DNA of 64,000 bases, taken from NCBI RefSeq assembly GCF_005222205.1, contig NZ_CP032345.1, positions 375,001 through 439,000 of the forward strand, read 5' to 3'. Below the pieces are notes generated by a model that saw only the letters and a list, made by a program, of their open reading frames with translations, did no database searches and had not been told where the DNA came from. This document shows positions 35,588 through 45,604 of this stretch, in pieces. The DNA comes from Azospirillum brasilense. Its GTDB lineage: Bacteria > Pseudomonadota > Alphaproteobacteria > Azospirillales > Azospirillaceae. The position numbers and the translations under genes were made by a program. The first letter of the stretch is position 1. Every line of letters starts with the position of its first letter.

Positions 35588-37441
35588 TTACTCCGCCTTC
35601 AGCAACGAAGCGGCACTTGGCTCGGTCGCCGGGGCGGCCGGCGGCGCACCGGGAAGGATGATGCGTACCACCGTGCCTTCCCCAGGGGCGCTGCACAGAT
35701 CCAGCCGCCCGCCATGGGCCTCCACGAACCGCTTGGCGAGCGGCAGACCCAGCCCGGTGCCGGAATGGGCCTTGGTCATGTAGCCGTTCACCTGACGGAA
35801 AGGCTCCAACGCGATCTGGATGTCCTCCGGCGACATGCCGATGCCGGAATCGGCGACGGTCATCACCACACAGCCCGACTCGTCGCGCGCCGCGTCCGCT
35901 CGCACGCGTCCCCCCGCCGGCGTGAACTTGATGGCGTTGGACAGCAGATTCAGAACGGCCTGCCTCAACCGGAGGGCGTCGGCCATCACCGTGAGACCGG
36001 GCTCGACGGGCGCCGTCTCGACCAGCACCCCCTTCTGATCGGCCAGCGCCTCCATCAGCTCCAGGCATTCCCCGAGCAGAACAGCGACCGACACCGGTTC
36101 CGGATAGAGTTCCAGCCGCCCCGCCTCGACCTTCGCCATGTCCAGCACATCGTTGACCAGCGTCAGCAGATGCTGGCCGGAGGCGTGGATGCTGGCGATG
36201 TAATCCTGGTGCTTCGGCGGGCTTGGGCCGAACAGGCCGGACAGCAGAGCCTCACTGAAGCCGATGATCGCGTTCAGCGGGGTGCGCAGTTCGTGACTCA
36301 TGTTGGCCAGGAAATCGGATTTGGCCAGGTTGGCCGCCTCGGCGTGCTCCTTCTCGGCCTCAAGCCGGCGGCGCTGCTCCGCCAGCATGGCCTCGCGGGC
36401 GATGCGGGCCTCGCGTTCCGCGTGGCGGCGGCGGCGGACATGGCGCGTCACCACCAGCGACAGCACCAGCGTGGCCAGACCGGCGCCCGCCGCGCCGGCC
36501 AGAATCGTGGTGCGCGTCCGGTTCAACTGGCTGCTGATCTGTTCGAACGGGACGGCCACGATGATCGACCAGCCGGTCTGCTGCGACCGGTGAACGAGAA
36601 CCAGCGCCGCGTGCCCCTCGCGCGTCGTTCCCGAGAACAACCCCGGATTCTGCCCCGTCAGCCGGGGCACCATCGAATCCCTGACCCTTTGGCCGACATG
36701 CCGGTCCGGGTCGTGGGACCGCGCGGCGATGACCATGGCGGGGTCGACGACCGACACCGTCCAGGCTGCGGGGATTCCGGACCCGCGCAGCACGGCGTCG
36801 AGCCCGTCCAGCCCGACCGCCAGTGACAGCACATGGCGGATCGGCGTTCCCTCCGGGTCATCCGGGTCCAGGACCGGCGCGCGGACGATCAGCGCCGGGC
36901 GCCCCGGCGGCCCGCCGGGAGGGAGGACACCGCCGACCACCGTCCTCCGTGTGGCGGCCACCTGCCGGGTGACGTCGTCCAGGCGCGGCGGCGGCAGGGA
37001 TGCGCCCAGCGTGTACTGCGTGTGGAACAGGAAGGACATGTCCTCCACCGTCACCAGCCCCATCGCCAGCCAGCCCGGCTGGCTGCGCACGGCCTCCGCC
37101 GCCTCGGACTTCAACAAAGCGAGGTCGTTCACCGTTTTGCGGCTCAAGGAGGCGAGCAGCTCCAGAGGCCGGGCCTTGCTTTCCAGTTCCCGGTCGATGG
37201 CGACCATGACGGTGCGTGCCTGCGCCGCCAGTTCAGCCGCCAGCACGTCCTGCTGCCGGAGGTCCAGAATCCAGACCACCACCGCCAGGAACAGCAGCAG
37301 AGGGGCGATGGCGGCGAGCCCAAGACCAAGCGTCGATGAGGGCAGTCGCAAGGCACTCTCCGACCGTTTGCGGAAACGGTATGGCGTCGGGACTGGAACG
37401 GGAAAGGCGGCGCGCCTCCCACCCCAATGGGTCGCGCGCAT
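35588..37441 (-). CDS. Membrane sensor histidine kinase with periplasmic cache-type domain
   Basis: A 617-residue kinase. One membrane helix ([18 protein letters not shown]) precedes a ~240-residue periplasmic sensor with dCache-like features ([21 protein letters not shown]). A second helix ([16 protein letters not shown]) and a coiled coil follow. The kinase core has His[24 protein letters not shown]-box [16 protein letters not shown]1 DSGIGM and G2 [15 protein letters not shown]. The C-terminus has no receiver domain. ATG 37441 follows GGAGG by 5 bases. It lies 42 bp downstream of dctR, so it is probably part of the dctSR transcript. Confidence 0.88.
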   Translation of the reverse strand: MRATHWGGRRAAFPVPVPTPYRFRKRSESALRLPSSTLGLGLAAIAPLLLFLAVVVWILDLRQQDVLAAELAAQARTVMVAIDRELESKARPLELLASLSRKTVNDLALLKSEAAEAVRSQPGWLAMGLVTVEDMSFLFHTQYTLGASLPPPRLDDVTRQVAATRRTVVGGVLPPGGPPGRPALIVRAPVLDPDDPEGTPIRHVLSLAVGLDGLDAVLRGSGIPAAWTVSVVDPAMVIAARSHDPDRHVGQRVRDSMVPRLTGQNPGLFSGTTREGHAALVLVHRSQQTGWSIIVAVPFEQISSQLNRTRTTILAGAAGAGLATLVLSLVVTRHVRRRRHAEREARIAREAMLAEQRRRLEAEKEHAEAANLAKSDFLANMSHELRTPLNAIIGFSEALLSGLFGPSPPKHQDYIASIHASGQHLLTLVNDVLDMAKVEAGRLELYPEPVSVAVLLGECLELMEALADQKGVLVETAPVEPGLTVMADALRLRQAVLNLLSNAIKFTPAGGRVRADAARDESGCVVMTVADSGIGMSPEDIQIALEPFRQVNGYMTKAHSGTGLGLPLAKRFVEAHGGRLDLCSAPGEGTVVRIILPGAPPAAPATEPSAASLLKAE

Positions 37442-37483
37442 CCGCCCTCCTGTCAAGCCCTGCGGTTGTCCGTCCCCCTGCGC

Positions 37484-38086
37484 TCAGCCCACCGCCGCGA
37501 GAATGCGGGCGAGTTCCACCGCCGTCTTGACCCCCATCTTCTCGAAGACATGGGCGCGGTGAACCTCGACGGTCCGCATGCTGATACCCAGCTCGTCGGC
37601 GATGACCTTGTTCAGTTTGCCGGCCACCACCAGCCCCATCACCTGCCGTTCGCGCTGGGTCAGGGTCGCCAGCCGGGCGGCCACCCCGGCCTGCCCGGCC
37701 TGCCGCGCCCGCTCCCCGGCGTCGAAGGCCAGCGCCTCGATCACCCGGTCGACGAGGTCGTTGTCGTTGAAGGGCTTCTCCACGAAGTCGCGGGCGCCCT
37801 TCTTCAAGGCCGACACCGCGATGGGCACGTCGCCATGGCCGGTCAGGAACAGCACGGGCATCCGGCAGCCCATGGCGGTCAGGCGGTCGAACAGCTCCAG
37901 CCCGCTCATCCCCTCCATGCGGATGTCCAGCAGAAGGCACCCGGCCATGGCGGGGTCATAGTCGGCGAGGAACGCCTCCGCCGACGGCCAGGAGGCCACC
38001 GGCACGTTGCGCGACTGGAAGAGCCAGCCCATGGCGTCGCGGATCGCCTCGTCGTCGTCGACGATGTGCAGCTTCGGCTCACACAT
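37484..38086 (-). CDS. dctR: DctR-type LuxR/FixJ-family response regulator
   Basis: A 200-residue regulator. The receiver domain has the acidic pair (DDDEAIRD), phospho-Asp in CLLLDIRM, Thr in FLTGHGD and Lys in FVEKPF. A FixJ/LuxR helix-turn-helix follows (LTQRERQVMGLVVAGKLNKVIADEL, SMRTVEVHRAHVFEKM). It overlaps the dctS stop by 8 bases. In Rhodobacter, DctR activates the divergent dctPQM operon in response to C4-dicarboxylates; the same arrangement is seen here. Confidence 0.9.
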   Translation of the reverse strand: MCEPKLHIVDDDEAIRDAMGWLFQSRNVPVASWPSAEAFLADYDPAMAGCLLLDIRMEGMSGLELFDRLTAMGCRMPVLFLTGHGDVPIAVSALKKGARDFVEKPFNDNDLVDRVIEALAFDAGERARQAGQAGVAARLATLTQRERQVMGLVVAGKLNKVIADELGISMRTVEVHRAHVFEKMGVKTAVELARILAAVG

Positions 38087-40109
38087 CTTGCGGTCTCTCG
38101 TCCTGGGACACCACCGCGCCGGTCAAGGACGGGGCGGACAGGACCGGCAGGGAGAAGAGGAACACGGTGCCGCCGTCCGGCGCGGGCTCGAACCACAGGC
38201 GTCCCTGGTGGTGCTCGATGATGGACCGGCAGATGTTCAGGCCCATGCCCATGCCCTCGGTCTTGGTGGTGAAGAAGGGAGAAAACAGTTTTTCCGCATT
38301 TTCGGGCGAAATGCCACAACCGCGGTCCTGGATGCGCGTCAGGACGGCCCCGTCCTGCGCCTGCACCGTCACGCTCAGCCGGCGGCGGTCGCGCCGCGTC
38401 GCCGCCATCGCCTCGATGCCGTTGCGCATGAGGTTCACCACCACCTGCTGCAGCAGGATGCGGTCGGCCATCACCGCCGGCAGGCCGTTCCCCACCTCCA
38501 GCACCAGCTTCACCCCCTGCTGGCGGGCATCGGCCTCCATCAGCGCCACGCAATCCTCCAGCATCTCCGACAGGCAGCAGGGGGCGACGTTCGGTTCGCT
38601 CTTGCGCACGAAGTCGTGGATCCGGCGGATGATCTGGCCGGCCCGCTTGGCCTGCCCGGACAGCTTCTCCAGCGCCGTCGCCAGCTCGTCCGGCCGGATG
38701 CTGCCGGCCTGAAGGCGGTTGAGACAGCCCGTGCAGTAGCTGGCGATGGCCGACAGCGGCTGGTTCAGCTCATGCGCCAGGGTCGAGGCCATCTTGCCCA
38801 TGGTGATGAGCCGCGCCGTCTGCTGCAGCCGCTCCTGCTGCTGGCGGGCCAGCTCCTCCGCCCGCTTGCGCTCGGTGATGTCGAGGACGGACCCCATCCA
38901 GCCGGTGTGCCGCCCCTTGGCGTCGATCAGCGGGGCCTCGTAGATCAGCGCGTCGAACCGCTCGCCGTTGGCCCGGCGGAAGCGCAGCTCGAAGCCGTTG
39001 GCCGGCGCGTTGCCGGCCAGGACGGCGCGGAAGACCTCCTCGGTGTGGGCGAGATCCTCGGGCAGCCAATAGGGCATGATCGGCCCGGCCCCCACCAGCT
39101 CCTCCGCCGACCAGCCGACCATGCGGCAGAAGGCCGGATTCACATAGATGATGCGCCCGTCCAGGTCGCGGGCGCGCATGCCCACCGTCAGGCTGTCCTC
39201 CATCGCCTTGCGGAAGGCGTGCTCGGCGCGCAGGGCCTCCTCCGCCCGGATGCGCCGCGCGATGTGGCGGCGCACCGCCCACAGGCTCCACAGGGCCGAA
39301 ACGGTCAGCGCGAAGATGGCGGCGATCAGGATGTTGCGCCCGAGGTTGCCGGACAGCTGGTGCAGCGTGGCAACCAGGGTCAACCCATGCCCCGGCGGAT
39401 CGAAGGGGACGACGTGGCTGCGCCGCGGCTCCGGCATGGCGATGCGCGACTTGGTCCCCAGCACCGCGCCGTAGGGGTCGAGAACCTCCAGCTGGTAGCG
39501 CTGGGCGAACCACCAGGGCACGTGATGGGTCAGCAGGGCGTCGATCGACAGCACGCCAGCGAGCGCGCCGGCGAACTGGTCCCCGCGGAAGATGGGGATG
39601 ACGATCTCGAAAGCGGTGTCCGCGGCCCCCAGCCGGTAGGGCGCCGAATAGGCCCGGCGGCCCGAGGAGCGGGCGATCAGGAAGGCGTCGGCGCGCGGGC
39701 TGGGGCCGAAGGCGTCGTCCAGCGCCGGCCCATCGTCCACCGGCGGTTCCGACCGCATAGGGCGGCCCTGCGCGTCCAGCCGCACCACCCGCTGGATCGC
39801 CGGATTCACCGTCACGATGTGGCGCGCCATCACCGGGTAGTTCACCGGTGTGGTGTCCTCGCGCCCCAGCGATTCGGCGAGATACTGCAGCTTCTCCTCG
39901 TCGGAGGTGAGCTGGAAATGCAGGTTCTGCTCCACCCACAGCACGTCCTTGATGAGGGTGAGAGTCTCCTCCTCCCGCTCGCTGCGGTGGAGCACCCATA
40001 GGAAGACGCCGAACAGAAGAACGACCAGCGCCATCGCCACGATGGGCATGGCCTGAACCGGACCGCGCTGGCCGAGGCCATGGGCGGCGCTGGCCGCACC
40101 GCCGGTCAT
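38079..40109 (-). CDS. dctS: DctS-type C4-dicarboxylate sensor histidine kinase
   Basis: A 676-residue kinase. An N-terminal membrane helix (IVAMALVVLLFGVFLWVL) and a periplasmic CHASE/dCache-like sensor of ~250 residues precede a second helix (ILIAAIFALTVSALWSLWAV). A PAS domain (DSLTVGMRARDLDGRIIYVNPAF) with PAC follows. The kinase core has the phospho-His motif ASTLAHELNQPLSAI, VVNLMRNGIEAM, RDRGCGIS-like G1 and FTTKTEGMGMGLNI. It should sense C4-dicarboxylates and phosphorylate DctR. The ATG at 40109 has no good ribosome binding site; a GTG at about 40133 is an alternative. It diverges from dctP. Confidence 0.88.
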   Translation of the reverse strand: MTGGAASAAHGLGQRGPVQAMPIVAMALVVLLFGVFLWVLHRSEREEETLTLIKDVLWVEQNLHFQLTSDEEKLQYLAESLGREDTTPVNYPVMARHIVTVNPAIQRVVRLDAQGRPMRSEPPVDDGPALDDAFGPSPRADAFLIARSSGRRAYSAPYRLGAADTAFEIVIPIFRGDQFAGALAGVLSIDALLTHHVPWWFAQRYQLEVLDPYGAVLGTKSRIAMPEPRRSHVVPFDPPGHGLTLVATLHQLSGNLGRNILIAAIFALTVSALWSLWAVRRHIARRIRAEEALRAEHAFRKAMEDSLTVGMRARDLDGRIIYVNPAFCRMVGWSAEELVGAGPIMPYWLPEDLAHTEEVFRAVLAGNAPANGFELRFRRANGERFDALIYEAPLIDAKGRHTGWMGSVLDITERKRAEELARQQQERLQQTARLITMGKMASTLAHELNQPLSAIASYCTGCLNRLQAGSIRPDELATALEKLSGQAKRAGQIIRRIHDFVRKSEPNVAPCCLSEMLEDCVALMEADARQQGVKLVLEVGNGLPAVMADRILLQQVVVNLMRNGIEAMAATRRDRRRLSVTVQAQDGAVLTRIQDRGCGISPENAEKLFSPFFTTKTEGMGMGLNICRSIIEHHQGRLWFEPAPDGGTVFLFSLPVLSAPSLTGAVVSQDERPQDV

Positions 40110-40259
40110 GGGGGGGAGAGGTGTTGGCACGGCAACCAATATGTCACGTTCACAGCTACGGATTTCCACAATAGCGTTGAGGGGGAAATTATCGAACAAT
40201 GAAAGAATATCAAAGGCCGGACCATCAGTCCGACCAACAACAAGTGGAGGATGACCCCT

Positions 40260-41270
40260 ATGAAGTTCGTTTCGCTGCTGTGCGCCACCGTCGCCGCCGG
40301 CTGCCTGATGGCCGCCACCGCCGCCACCGCGCAGGAGCCGATCGTCATCAAGTTCAGCCACGTCGTCGCTCCGGAGACCCCGAAGGGCAAGGGCGCCGAG
40401 AAGTTCAAGCAGCTGGCCGAGCAGCGCACCGGCGGCAAGGTGAAGGTCGAGGTCTATCCGAACAGCCAGCTCTACAAGGATAAGGAGGAGCTGGAGGCCC
40501 TGCAGCTCGGCGCTGTGCAGATGCTGGCCCCGTCGCTGGCCAAGTTCGGGCCGCTGGGCGCCAAGGAATTCGAGATCTTCGACCTGCCCTACATCTTCCC
40601 CTGCAAGACCGCCCTGGTGAAGGTCACCACCGGCCCGATCGGCAAGCAGCTGTTCCAGAAGCTGGAGAACAAGGGCATCACCGGTCTGGCCTATTGGGAC
40701 AACGGCTTCAAGATCATGAGCGCCAACAAGCCGCTGCACGCCACGGCGGACTTCAAGGGCCTCAAGATGCGCATCCAGTCGTCGAAGGTGCTGGACGCGC
40801 AGATGCGCGCGCTCGGCGCCCTGCCGCAGGTGATGGCCTTCTCCGAGGTCTATCAGGCCCTGCAGACCGGCGTCGTCGACGGCACCGAGAACCCGCCGTC
40901 CAACATGTACACCCAGAAGATGCACGAGGTGCAGAGCCACGCCACGCTCTCCGACCACGGCTATCTGGGTTACGCGGTCATCGTGAACAAGAAGTTCTGG
41001 GACGGGCTGCCGGGCGACGTCCGCACCCAGCTCGACGGCGCGATGAAGGAGGCGACCGAGTACGCCAACAACATCGCCCAGGAAGAGAATGACAAGGCGC
41101 TGGAGGCGATGAAGGCCGCCGGCAAGACCAAGTTCTACGAGCTGACCAAGGAAGAGCGCGCGTCGTGGCGCCAGGCCATGCTGCCGGTCCACGAGGACAT
41201 GGCGTCGCGCGTCGGCAAGGAACTGCTGGCGAGCATCAAGACCGAGACCGACGCCGCCAAGTGCGAGTGA
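40260..41270 (+). CDS. dctP: TRAP transporter C4-dicarboxylate-binding protein DctP
   Basis: A 336-residue periplasmic protein with a signal peptide (VSLLCATVAAGCLMAATAATAQ). The DctP fold follows: VIKFSHVVAPETPKGKGAEK, GAVQMLAPSLAKFGPLGAKEFEIFDLPYIF in segments, and the substrate-binding Arg-containing LKMRIQSSKVLDAQMRALGA. VVDGTENPPSNMYTQKMHEVQ completes the site. It captures C4-dicarboxylates such as malate or succinate and delivers them to DctQM. GGAGG lies 9 bases before the ATG at 40260; the ATG at 40251 abuts the same GGAGG and is unlikely. Confidence 0.94.
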   Translation: MKFVSLLCATVAAGCLMAATAATAQEPIVIKFSHVVAPETPKGKGAEKFKQLAEQRTGGKVKVEVYPNSQLYKDKEELEALQLGAVQMLAPSLAKFGPLGAKEFEIFDLPYIFPCKTALVKVTTGPIGKQLFQKLENKGITGLAYWDNGFKIMSANKPLHATADFKGLKMRIQSSKVLDAQMRALGALPQVMAFSEVYQALQTGVVDGTENPPSNMYTQKMHEVQSHATLSDHGYLGYAVIVNKKFWDGLPGDVRTQLDGAMKEATEYANNIAQEENDKALEAMKAAGKTKFYELTKEERASWRQAMLPVHEDMASRVGKELLASIKTETDAAKCE

Positions 41271-41282
41271 TCACGAGCGTCT

Positions 41283-41307
41283 GACCGGGCGGCACTGCCG
41301 CCCGGTC
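41283..41307 (+). other. Stem-loop between dctP and dctQ
   Basis: GACCGGGCGGC and GCCGCCCGGTC form a perfect 11-bp stem around ACT. No T run follows. In TRAP and ABC operons such hairpins often stabilise the upstream binding-protein transcript so that it exceeds the permease; the same role is likely here. Confidence 0.6.
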
Positions 41308-41389
41308 CAATCAAGCAAGACCAACGCACAGCCTTCGGCAAGCGCCCGCTCACTCGACGCGGGCGCTTCCTCCTGCGCGCGGAGCCACC

Positions 41390-42085
41390 ATGCCCATGAA
41401 AATCCTAGACCATCTGGAGGAGATTCTTATCGCCTTCCTGATGGCCGCGGCAACGACGATCATCTTCGTTGCCGTCGTCCACCGTTATGCGTCCGGCATC
41501 CCCGTCATCCAGGACTACATCCTGCATTGGAATCTGGCCTGGGCGCAGGAGCTGTGCATCTACATGTTCGTCTGGATGGCGAAGTTCGGCGCCGCCTACG
41601 GCGTCCGCACGGGCATCCATGTGGGTGTGGACGTGCTCATCAACAAGCTGTCCGTCCCGATGCGGTCGAAATTCATCGTGTTCGGCCTGCTGGCGGGCGC
41701 CCTGTTCACCGGCGTGGTCGGCACGATGGGCTCCACCTTCGTCTGGCACATGTCGGACACCGAGCAGGTGTCGGCCGACTTGGAATGGCCGATGTGGATC
41801 ATCTATCTGGCGATCCCGATCGGCTCCTACCTGATGTGCTTCCGCTTCCTTCAGGTGATGGTCAACTTCCTGCGCACCGGCGAGCTGCCGCACCACGACC
41901 ACGGCCATGTCGAGGGTCTGGAAGAGGACACCACCGACCCGCAACGCGCCGCGCAGGACGTCAACTGGTACGAGATGGACGACAACCTGCACCCGCACGA
42001 CATCGCCCATCACGAGGGCCGCCAGCCCGGCAACGGCCCGGCTGGCCCGGCTGCCGGTAAGGGACCGAAGGAGAACGACCGATGA
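41390..42085 (+). CDS. dctQ: TRAP transporter small membrane subunit DctQ
   Basis: A 231-residue protein with four membrane segments, typical of DctQ (EEILIAFLMAAATTIIFVAVVHRY, WAQELCIYMFVWMAKFGAAYGVR, FIVFGLLAGALFTGVV, WIIYLAIPIGSYLMCF). The C-terminal ~60 residues are a hydrophilic His/Asp-rich extension (ELPHHDHGHVEG, NLHPHDIAHHEG) not present in many DctQ proteins. GGAG precedes the ATG. It overlaps dctM by four bases (ATGA), implying translational coupling. Confidence 0.92.
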   Translation: MPMKILDHLEEILIAFLMAAATTIIFVAVVHRYASGIPVIQDYILHWNLAWAQELCIYMFVWMAKFGAAYGVRTGIHVGVDVLINKLSVPMRSKFIVFGLLAGALFTGVVGTMGSTFVWHMSDTEQVSADLEWPMWIIYLAIPIGSYLMCFRFLQVMVNFLRTGELPHHDHGHVEGLEEDTTDPQRAAQDVNWYEMDDNLHPHDIAHHEGRQPGNGPAGPAAGKGPKENDR

Positions 42086-43380
42086 ACGCCGCCATCATCT
42101 TCGGCCTTCTGCTGGTTCTGATGCTCACCGGCATGCCGATCTCGATCTCGCTCGGCCTGACTGTTCTGACCTTCCTCTTCACCATGACCAACGTGCCGAT
42201 CGAGGCCGTGGCGCTGAAGCTGTTCACCGGCATCGAGAAGTTCGAGATCATGGCGATCCCGTTCTTCATCCTGGCCGGCAACTTCCTGACGCACGGCGGC
42301 GTGGCCCGGCGCATGATCAACTTCGCCACCGCGATGGTCGGCCACTGGCACGGCGGCCTCGGCCTCGCCGGCGTGATGGGCTGCGCCCTGTTCGCGGCAG
42401 TGTCCGGCTCCAGCCCGGCGACGGTGGTGGCCATCGGCTCCATCGTGCTTCCGGCGATGGTCGCCCAGGGCTTCCCGAAGCAGTTCGGCGCCGGCGTCAT
42501 CACCACCTCGGGCGCGCTGGGCATCCTGATCCCGCCGTCCATCGTGATGGTGATGTACTCGGTCGCCACCAGCGGCAGCCCGCACGCCGCGTCGGTCGGC
42601 CAGCTCTTCATGGCGGGGGTCATCCCCGGCCTGATGCTGGCCTTCGTGCTGGGCGGCGTCACCTGGTACCGCGCCCGCAAGTTCGGCTATCCACGCCTGC
42701 CGAAGGCCAGCCTCGCCCAGCGGCTCAAGGCTCTGCGTGAAGCGATCTGGGGCCTTCTGCTGATCGTCATCGTCATCGGCGGCATCTATTCCGGCATCTT
42801 CACGCCGACCGAGGCCGCGGCGATGAGCGCCGTCTACGCCTTCATCATCGCCGTCTTCGTCTACAAGGACATGCCGTTGCGCGGCGTGCCGAAGGTGCTG
42901 CTGTCCTCGGCCAGCATGTCGGCCATGCTGCTCTACATCATCACGAACGCGGTGCTGTTCTCGTTCGTGCTGACCTCGGAGAACATCCCGCAGGCCATCG
43001 CCGACTGGATCGTCGGCCAGGGACTGGGCGTGATCGCCTTCCTGCTGGTGACGAACATCCTTCTGCTGATGGCCGGCAACTTCATGGAGCCGTCTTCCAT
43101 CGTGCTGATCATGGCGCCGATCCTGTTCCCGGTCGCCATCAAGCTGGGCATCGATCCCGTGCATTTCGGCATCATGATGGTCGTGAACATGGAGGTCGGC
43201 ATGTGCCACCCCCCGGTGGGCCTGAACCTCTACGTCGCGTCGGGCATCACCAAGATGGGCATCACCGAGCTGACCGTGGCCGTCTGGCCGTGGCTGCTGG
43301 CGATGCTGGGCTTCCTGGTGCTGATCACCTACGTGCCGATCATCTCCACCTGGCTGCCGCGCGCGCTGGGGATGATGTAA
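42082..43380 (+). CDS. dctM: TRAP transporter large permease DctM
   Basis: A 432-residue membrane protein with about 12 segments and the DctM signatures (NFLTHGGVARRMINFA, GCALFAAVSGSSPATVVAIG, TTSGALGILIPPSIVM, GIYSGIFTPTEAAAMSAVYA, VGMCHPPVGLNLYVASGI). It forms the transport channel with DctQ, driven by the Na+/membrane potential and supplied by DctP. It ends the dctPQM operon at a strong terminator. Confidence 0.95.
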   Translation: MNAAIIFGLLLVLMLTGMPISISLGLTVLTFLFTMTNVPIEAVALKLFTGIEKFEIMAIPFFILAGNFLTHGGVARRMINFATAMVGHWHGGLGLAGVMGCALFAAVSGSSPATVVAIGSIVLPAMVAQGFPKQFGAGVITTSGALGILIPPSIVMVMYSVATSGSPHAASVGQLFMAGVIPGLMLAFVLGGVTWYRARKFGYPRLPKASLAQRLKALREAIWGLLLIVIVIGGIYSGIFTPTEAAAMSAVYAFIIAVFVYKDMPLRGVPKVLLSSASMSAMLLYIITNAVLFSFVLTSENIPQAIADWIVGQGLGVIAFLLVTNILLLMAGNFMEPSSIVLIMAPILFPVAIKLGIDPVHFGIMMVVNMEVGMCHPPVGLNLYVASGITKMGITELTVAVWPWLLAMLGFLVLITYVPIISTWLPRALGMM

Positions 43381-43410
43381 TCCTCTGCCCGCGGGCGAAG
43401 GCCCATAAGG

Positions 43411-43446
43411 AAAACCCCTCGCCGGATCGCTCCGGCGAGGGGTTTT
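43411..43446 (+). terminator. Terminator after dctPQM
   Basis: AAAACCCCTCGCCGGA and TCCGGCGAGGGGTTTT form a perfect 16-bp stem around TCGC. T runs on both strands make it bidirectional for dctM and the convergent PhnA-type gene. Confidence 0.92.
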
Positions 43447-43471
43447 CTCTTTTCGGGGACGCCGGATGGCA

Positions 43472-43825
43472 TCACGCCTTCTTGACGAATTCCGACTTCA
43501 GGTTCATCGCGCCGATGCCGTCGATCTTGCAGGCGATGTTGTGGCCGTCGGCCCCGTCGACCAAGCGGATGTTCTTCACCTTGGTGCCGCCCTTGACGAC
43601 CAGGGACGAGCCTTTGACCTTCAGATCCTTGATGACCGTCACCGCGTCGCCGTCGCTCAGCGCGTTCCCGTTGGCGTCCCGCACTCCCTGATCCGCCGCC
43701 TCCGTGCCCGCGCCACCTTCGGCCTGCGGGTTCCATTCATGGGCGCATTCGGGGCAGATCCACAGCATGCCGTCCTGATAGACATGCTCGGAGTTGCATT
43801 TCGGGCACTTCAATCCGTCGTCCAT
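43472..43825 (-). CDS. PhnA/YjdM-type zinc-ribbon protein
   Basis: A 117-residue protein. The N-terminal zinc ribbon has C-x2-C pairs in [13 protein letters not shown] and [11 protein letters not shown]. The C-terminal PhnA domain has [25 protein letters not shown] and [15 protein letters not shown]. Despite its name this family is not established as a phosphonate enzyme; its exact role is unclear. The ATG at 43825 has GAGG five bases upstream. Confidence 0.9.
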   Translation of the reverse strand: MDDGLKCPKCNSEHVYQDGMLWICPECAHEWNPQAEGGAGTEAADQGVRDANGNALSDGDAVTVIKDLKVKGSSLVVKGGTKVKNIRLVDGADGHNIACKIDGIGAMNLKSEFVKKA

Positions 43826-43945
43826 ATCATCCTCGCCGTTCGGGAGCGGCATCCTAGTGCGGTGACGCGAAATCCGGAAACGCAACGTGCCCGCGGCGGG
43901 CATTTCCTCCCGCCGCAGGCACGTTGCGTGTCATCGCAAGGCCGT

Positions 43946-45544
43946 TTATGCCGCCTTGATCGAGGCCAGGAACTTCTGCACCTCGTCGCGCAGATCGACG
44001 AAGCGCGCCTGGAGGGTCTGGGCGACCTCCACCGACTCGCGGGCCGCCGTCGCCACCTCCGACGAGGCGCCGGAGGCGACCGCGATGCTGCGGGTCACCG
44101 TGTCGGCCTCGCCGGCCACGGTGCGGACCTTCTCGGCGATCTCGCCGGTCGCCGCCAGTTGCTCCTGGACCGAGGCGGCGATCTCCGCGGAGCGCTGGCT
44201 GAGCTGGCCGATGGTCTCGGTGATGGCGCCGATGGCGGACACCGTCTCCTGGGTGACCGACTGGATGGCGCCGATCTGGGTGGCGATCTCCTCCGTCGCC
44301 TTGGCGGTCTGGCTGGCCAGATTCTTCACCTCACTCGCCACCACGGCGAAGCCCTTGCCGGCCTCCCCGGCCCGCGCCGCCTCGATGGTCGCGTTGAGCG
44401 CCAGCAGGTTCGTCTGGCCGGCGATGGAGGTGATGAGGCTGGTGATCTCGCCGATCTTGGCGGCGCCGGCGGCCAGAGCCTCCACCGTCTTGCGGCTGGC
44501 GTCGGCACGGTCGATGGCCTGGGCCGACATGGCGACCGACTGCTTCACGCTTTCGGCGATGCTGCGGATCGACTGGGTGAGCTGCTCCGCCGCCGCGCTG
44601 GCGGTCTGGACGGTGCGGCTGGTCTCGTCGGCGGCGCCGGCCACCGAGGCGTTGCACTGGTCGGCGCGCAGCGCGCTCTCCAGCATGCTGCCGGCGCTGC
44701 CCTTCATCTGCGAGGCGGCGGTGGAGGCCTCGCCGACCGTCGCCTGGACCGAGCGGTCGAAGGCGGCGGCGAGGCGGGTCAGACGCTCGCCCCGCTGCGC
44801 CTCCTCGGCCTGCCGGGCCAGCTTCTCGGCTTCGAGCTGCTGGCGGTGCTGGGCGTTCTGGCGGAGCATGTCGATGGTGCGGGCCATCGCCCCCATCTCG
44901 TCGCGGCGGTCCAGCGCCGGCACGGCGACCGCGTAGTCGCCCTGGGCCAGCCGCCCGACCATCGCGGTGATCTGCATCAGCGGGCGCGTGATGGCCGAGA
45001 CGACGAGGTAGAGCGCCGCCATGATGGCGAGGAAGGCGACCGCCCCCACGGCGATCTGGGTCGCCGCGTCGGCGGTCACCCGCGCCTCCACCCGGTCCGT
45101 GCGCAGACGCAGGACGAACTCGCCGATGGTCTTGCGCTGCCCGGCCTGCCCGCCGACGATCGGCTTCACCACCTCGATGAAGCCCTTCGCGGCCTTGGTG
45201 TCGCCGACCTCGGCGACCACCTTGGCCTTGTCGTCACGCACCTGGGCGCCGAGGAAGTCGGGGTCGGAAGACGGCGCCTTGGCGACCTCGCGCACCTGCT
45301 CGGTGTCGAAGTCGAAGAGCGGAATCGCCGCCGCGCGGGCCTGCAGCGAGGCCACCATGTCGGCGCGCGCCGCCAGCGTCTCCTTGGCCTGGTTGGCCGA
45401 GCTGTGCACGCCCCAGGCGATGGCCAGCACCTGATAGACCAGCAGCACGCCGCCGATCAGCAACAGCGCCCGCAGGCGCAGCCCCAAACCACCGCCTTGA
45501 TCTCCGCGGTCCTGAAACCCGCCTACCGCGCCGCTGACCGTCAT
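43946..45544 (-). CDS. Methyl-accepting chemotaxis protein
   Basis: A 532-residue chemoreceptor. Two membrane helices ([21 protein letters not shown] and [21 protein letters not shown]) enclose a ~110-residue periplasmic sensor. A HAMP domain ([23 protein letters not shown]) and a long signalling coiled coil follow. The highly conserved hairpin tip is intact ([29 protein letters not shown], in segments). There is no C-terminal CheR-docking pentapeptide. It lies 60 bp downstream of the solute-binding protein gene and was probably co-transcribed with it. ATG 45544 is preferred; the longer frame begins with an unlikely TTG. Confidence 0.93.
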   Translation of the reverse strand: MTVSGAVGGFQDRGDQGGGLGLRLRALLLIGGVLLVYQVLAIAWGVHSSANQAKETLAARADMVASLQARAAAIPLFDFDTEQVREVAKAPSSDPDFLGAQVRDDKAKVVAEVGDTKAAKGFIEVVKPIVGGQAGQRKTIGEFVLRLRTDRVEARVTADAATQIAVGAVAFLAIMAALYLVVSAITRPLMQITAMVGRLAQGDYAVAVPALDRRDEMGAMARTIDMLRQNAQHRQQLEAEKLARQAEEAQRGERLTRLAAAFDRSVQATVGEASTAASQMKGSAGSMLESALRADQCNASVAGAADETSRTVQTASAAAEQLTQSIRSIAESVKQSVAMSAQAIDRADASRKTVEALAAGAAKIGEITSLITSIAGQTNLLALNATIEAARAGEAGKGFAVVASEVKNLASQTAKATEEIATQIGAIQSVTQETVSAIGAITETIGQLSQRSAEIAASVQEQLAATGEIAEKVRTVAGEADTVTRSIAVASGASSEVATAARESVEVAQTLQARFVDLRDEVQKFLASIKAA

Positions 45545-45604
45545 GATCCGCCCTTTTCTCTTGCTGAACAATCGGTTGCCGAACGGTCGGCGCCCGCCTC
45601 GGCG

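Noticed and set aside
40125..40144. TGGCAC motif resembling a sigma-54 -24 element in the dctS-dctP spacer
   Set aside because: The expected TTGC at the -12 position is absent (CCAA instead) and no enhancer-binding regulator gene is present; DctR is FixJ-type, so sigma-54 control is not supported.
40110..41192. N-terminal extension of the dctS frame to 1037 residues
   Set aside because: The added 361 codons are antisense to dctP and have no ribosome binding site or family match; the real start is near 40109.
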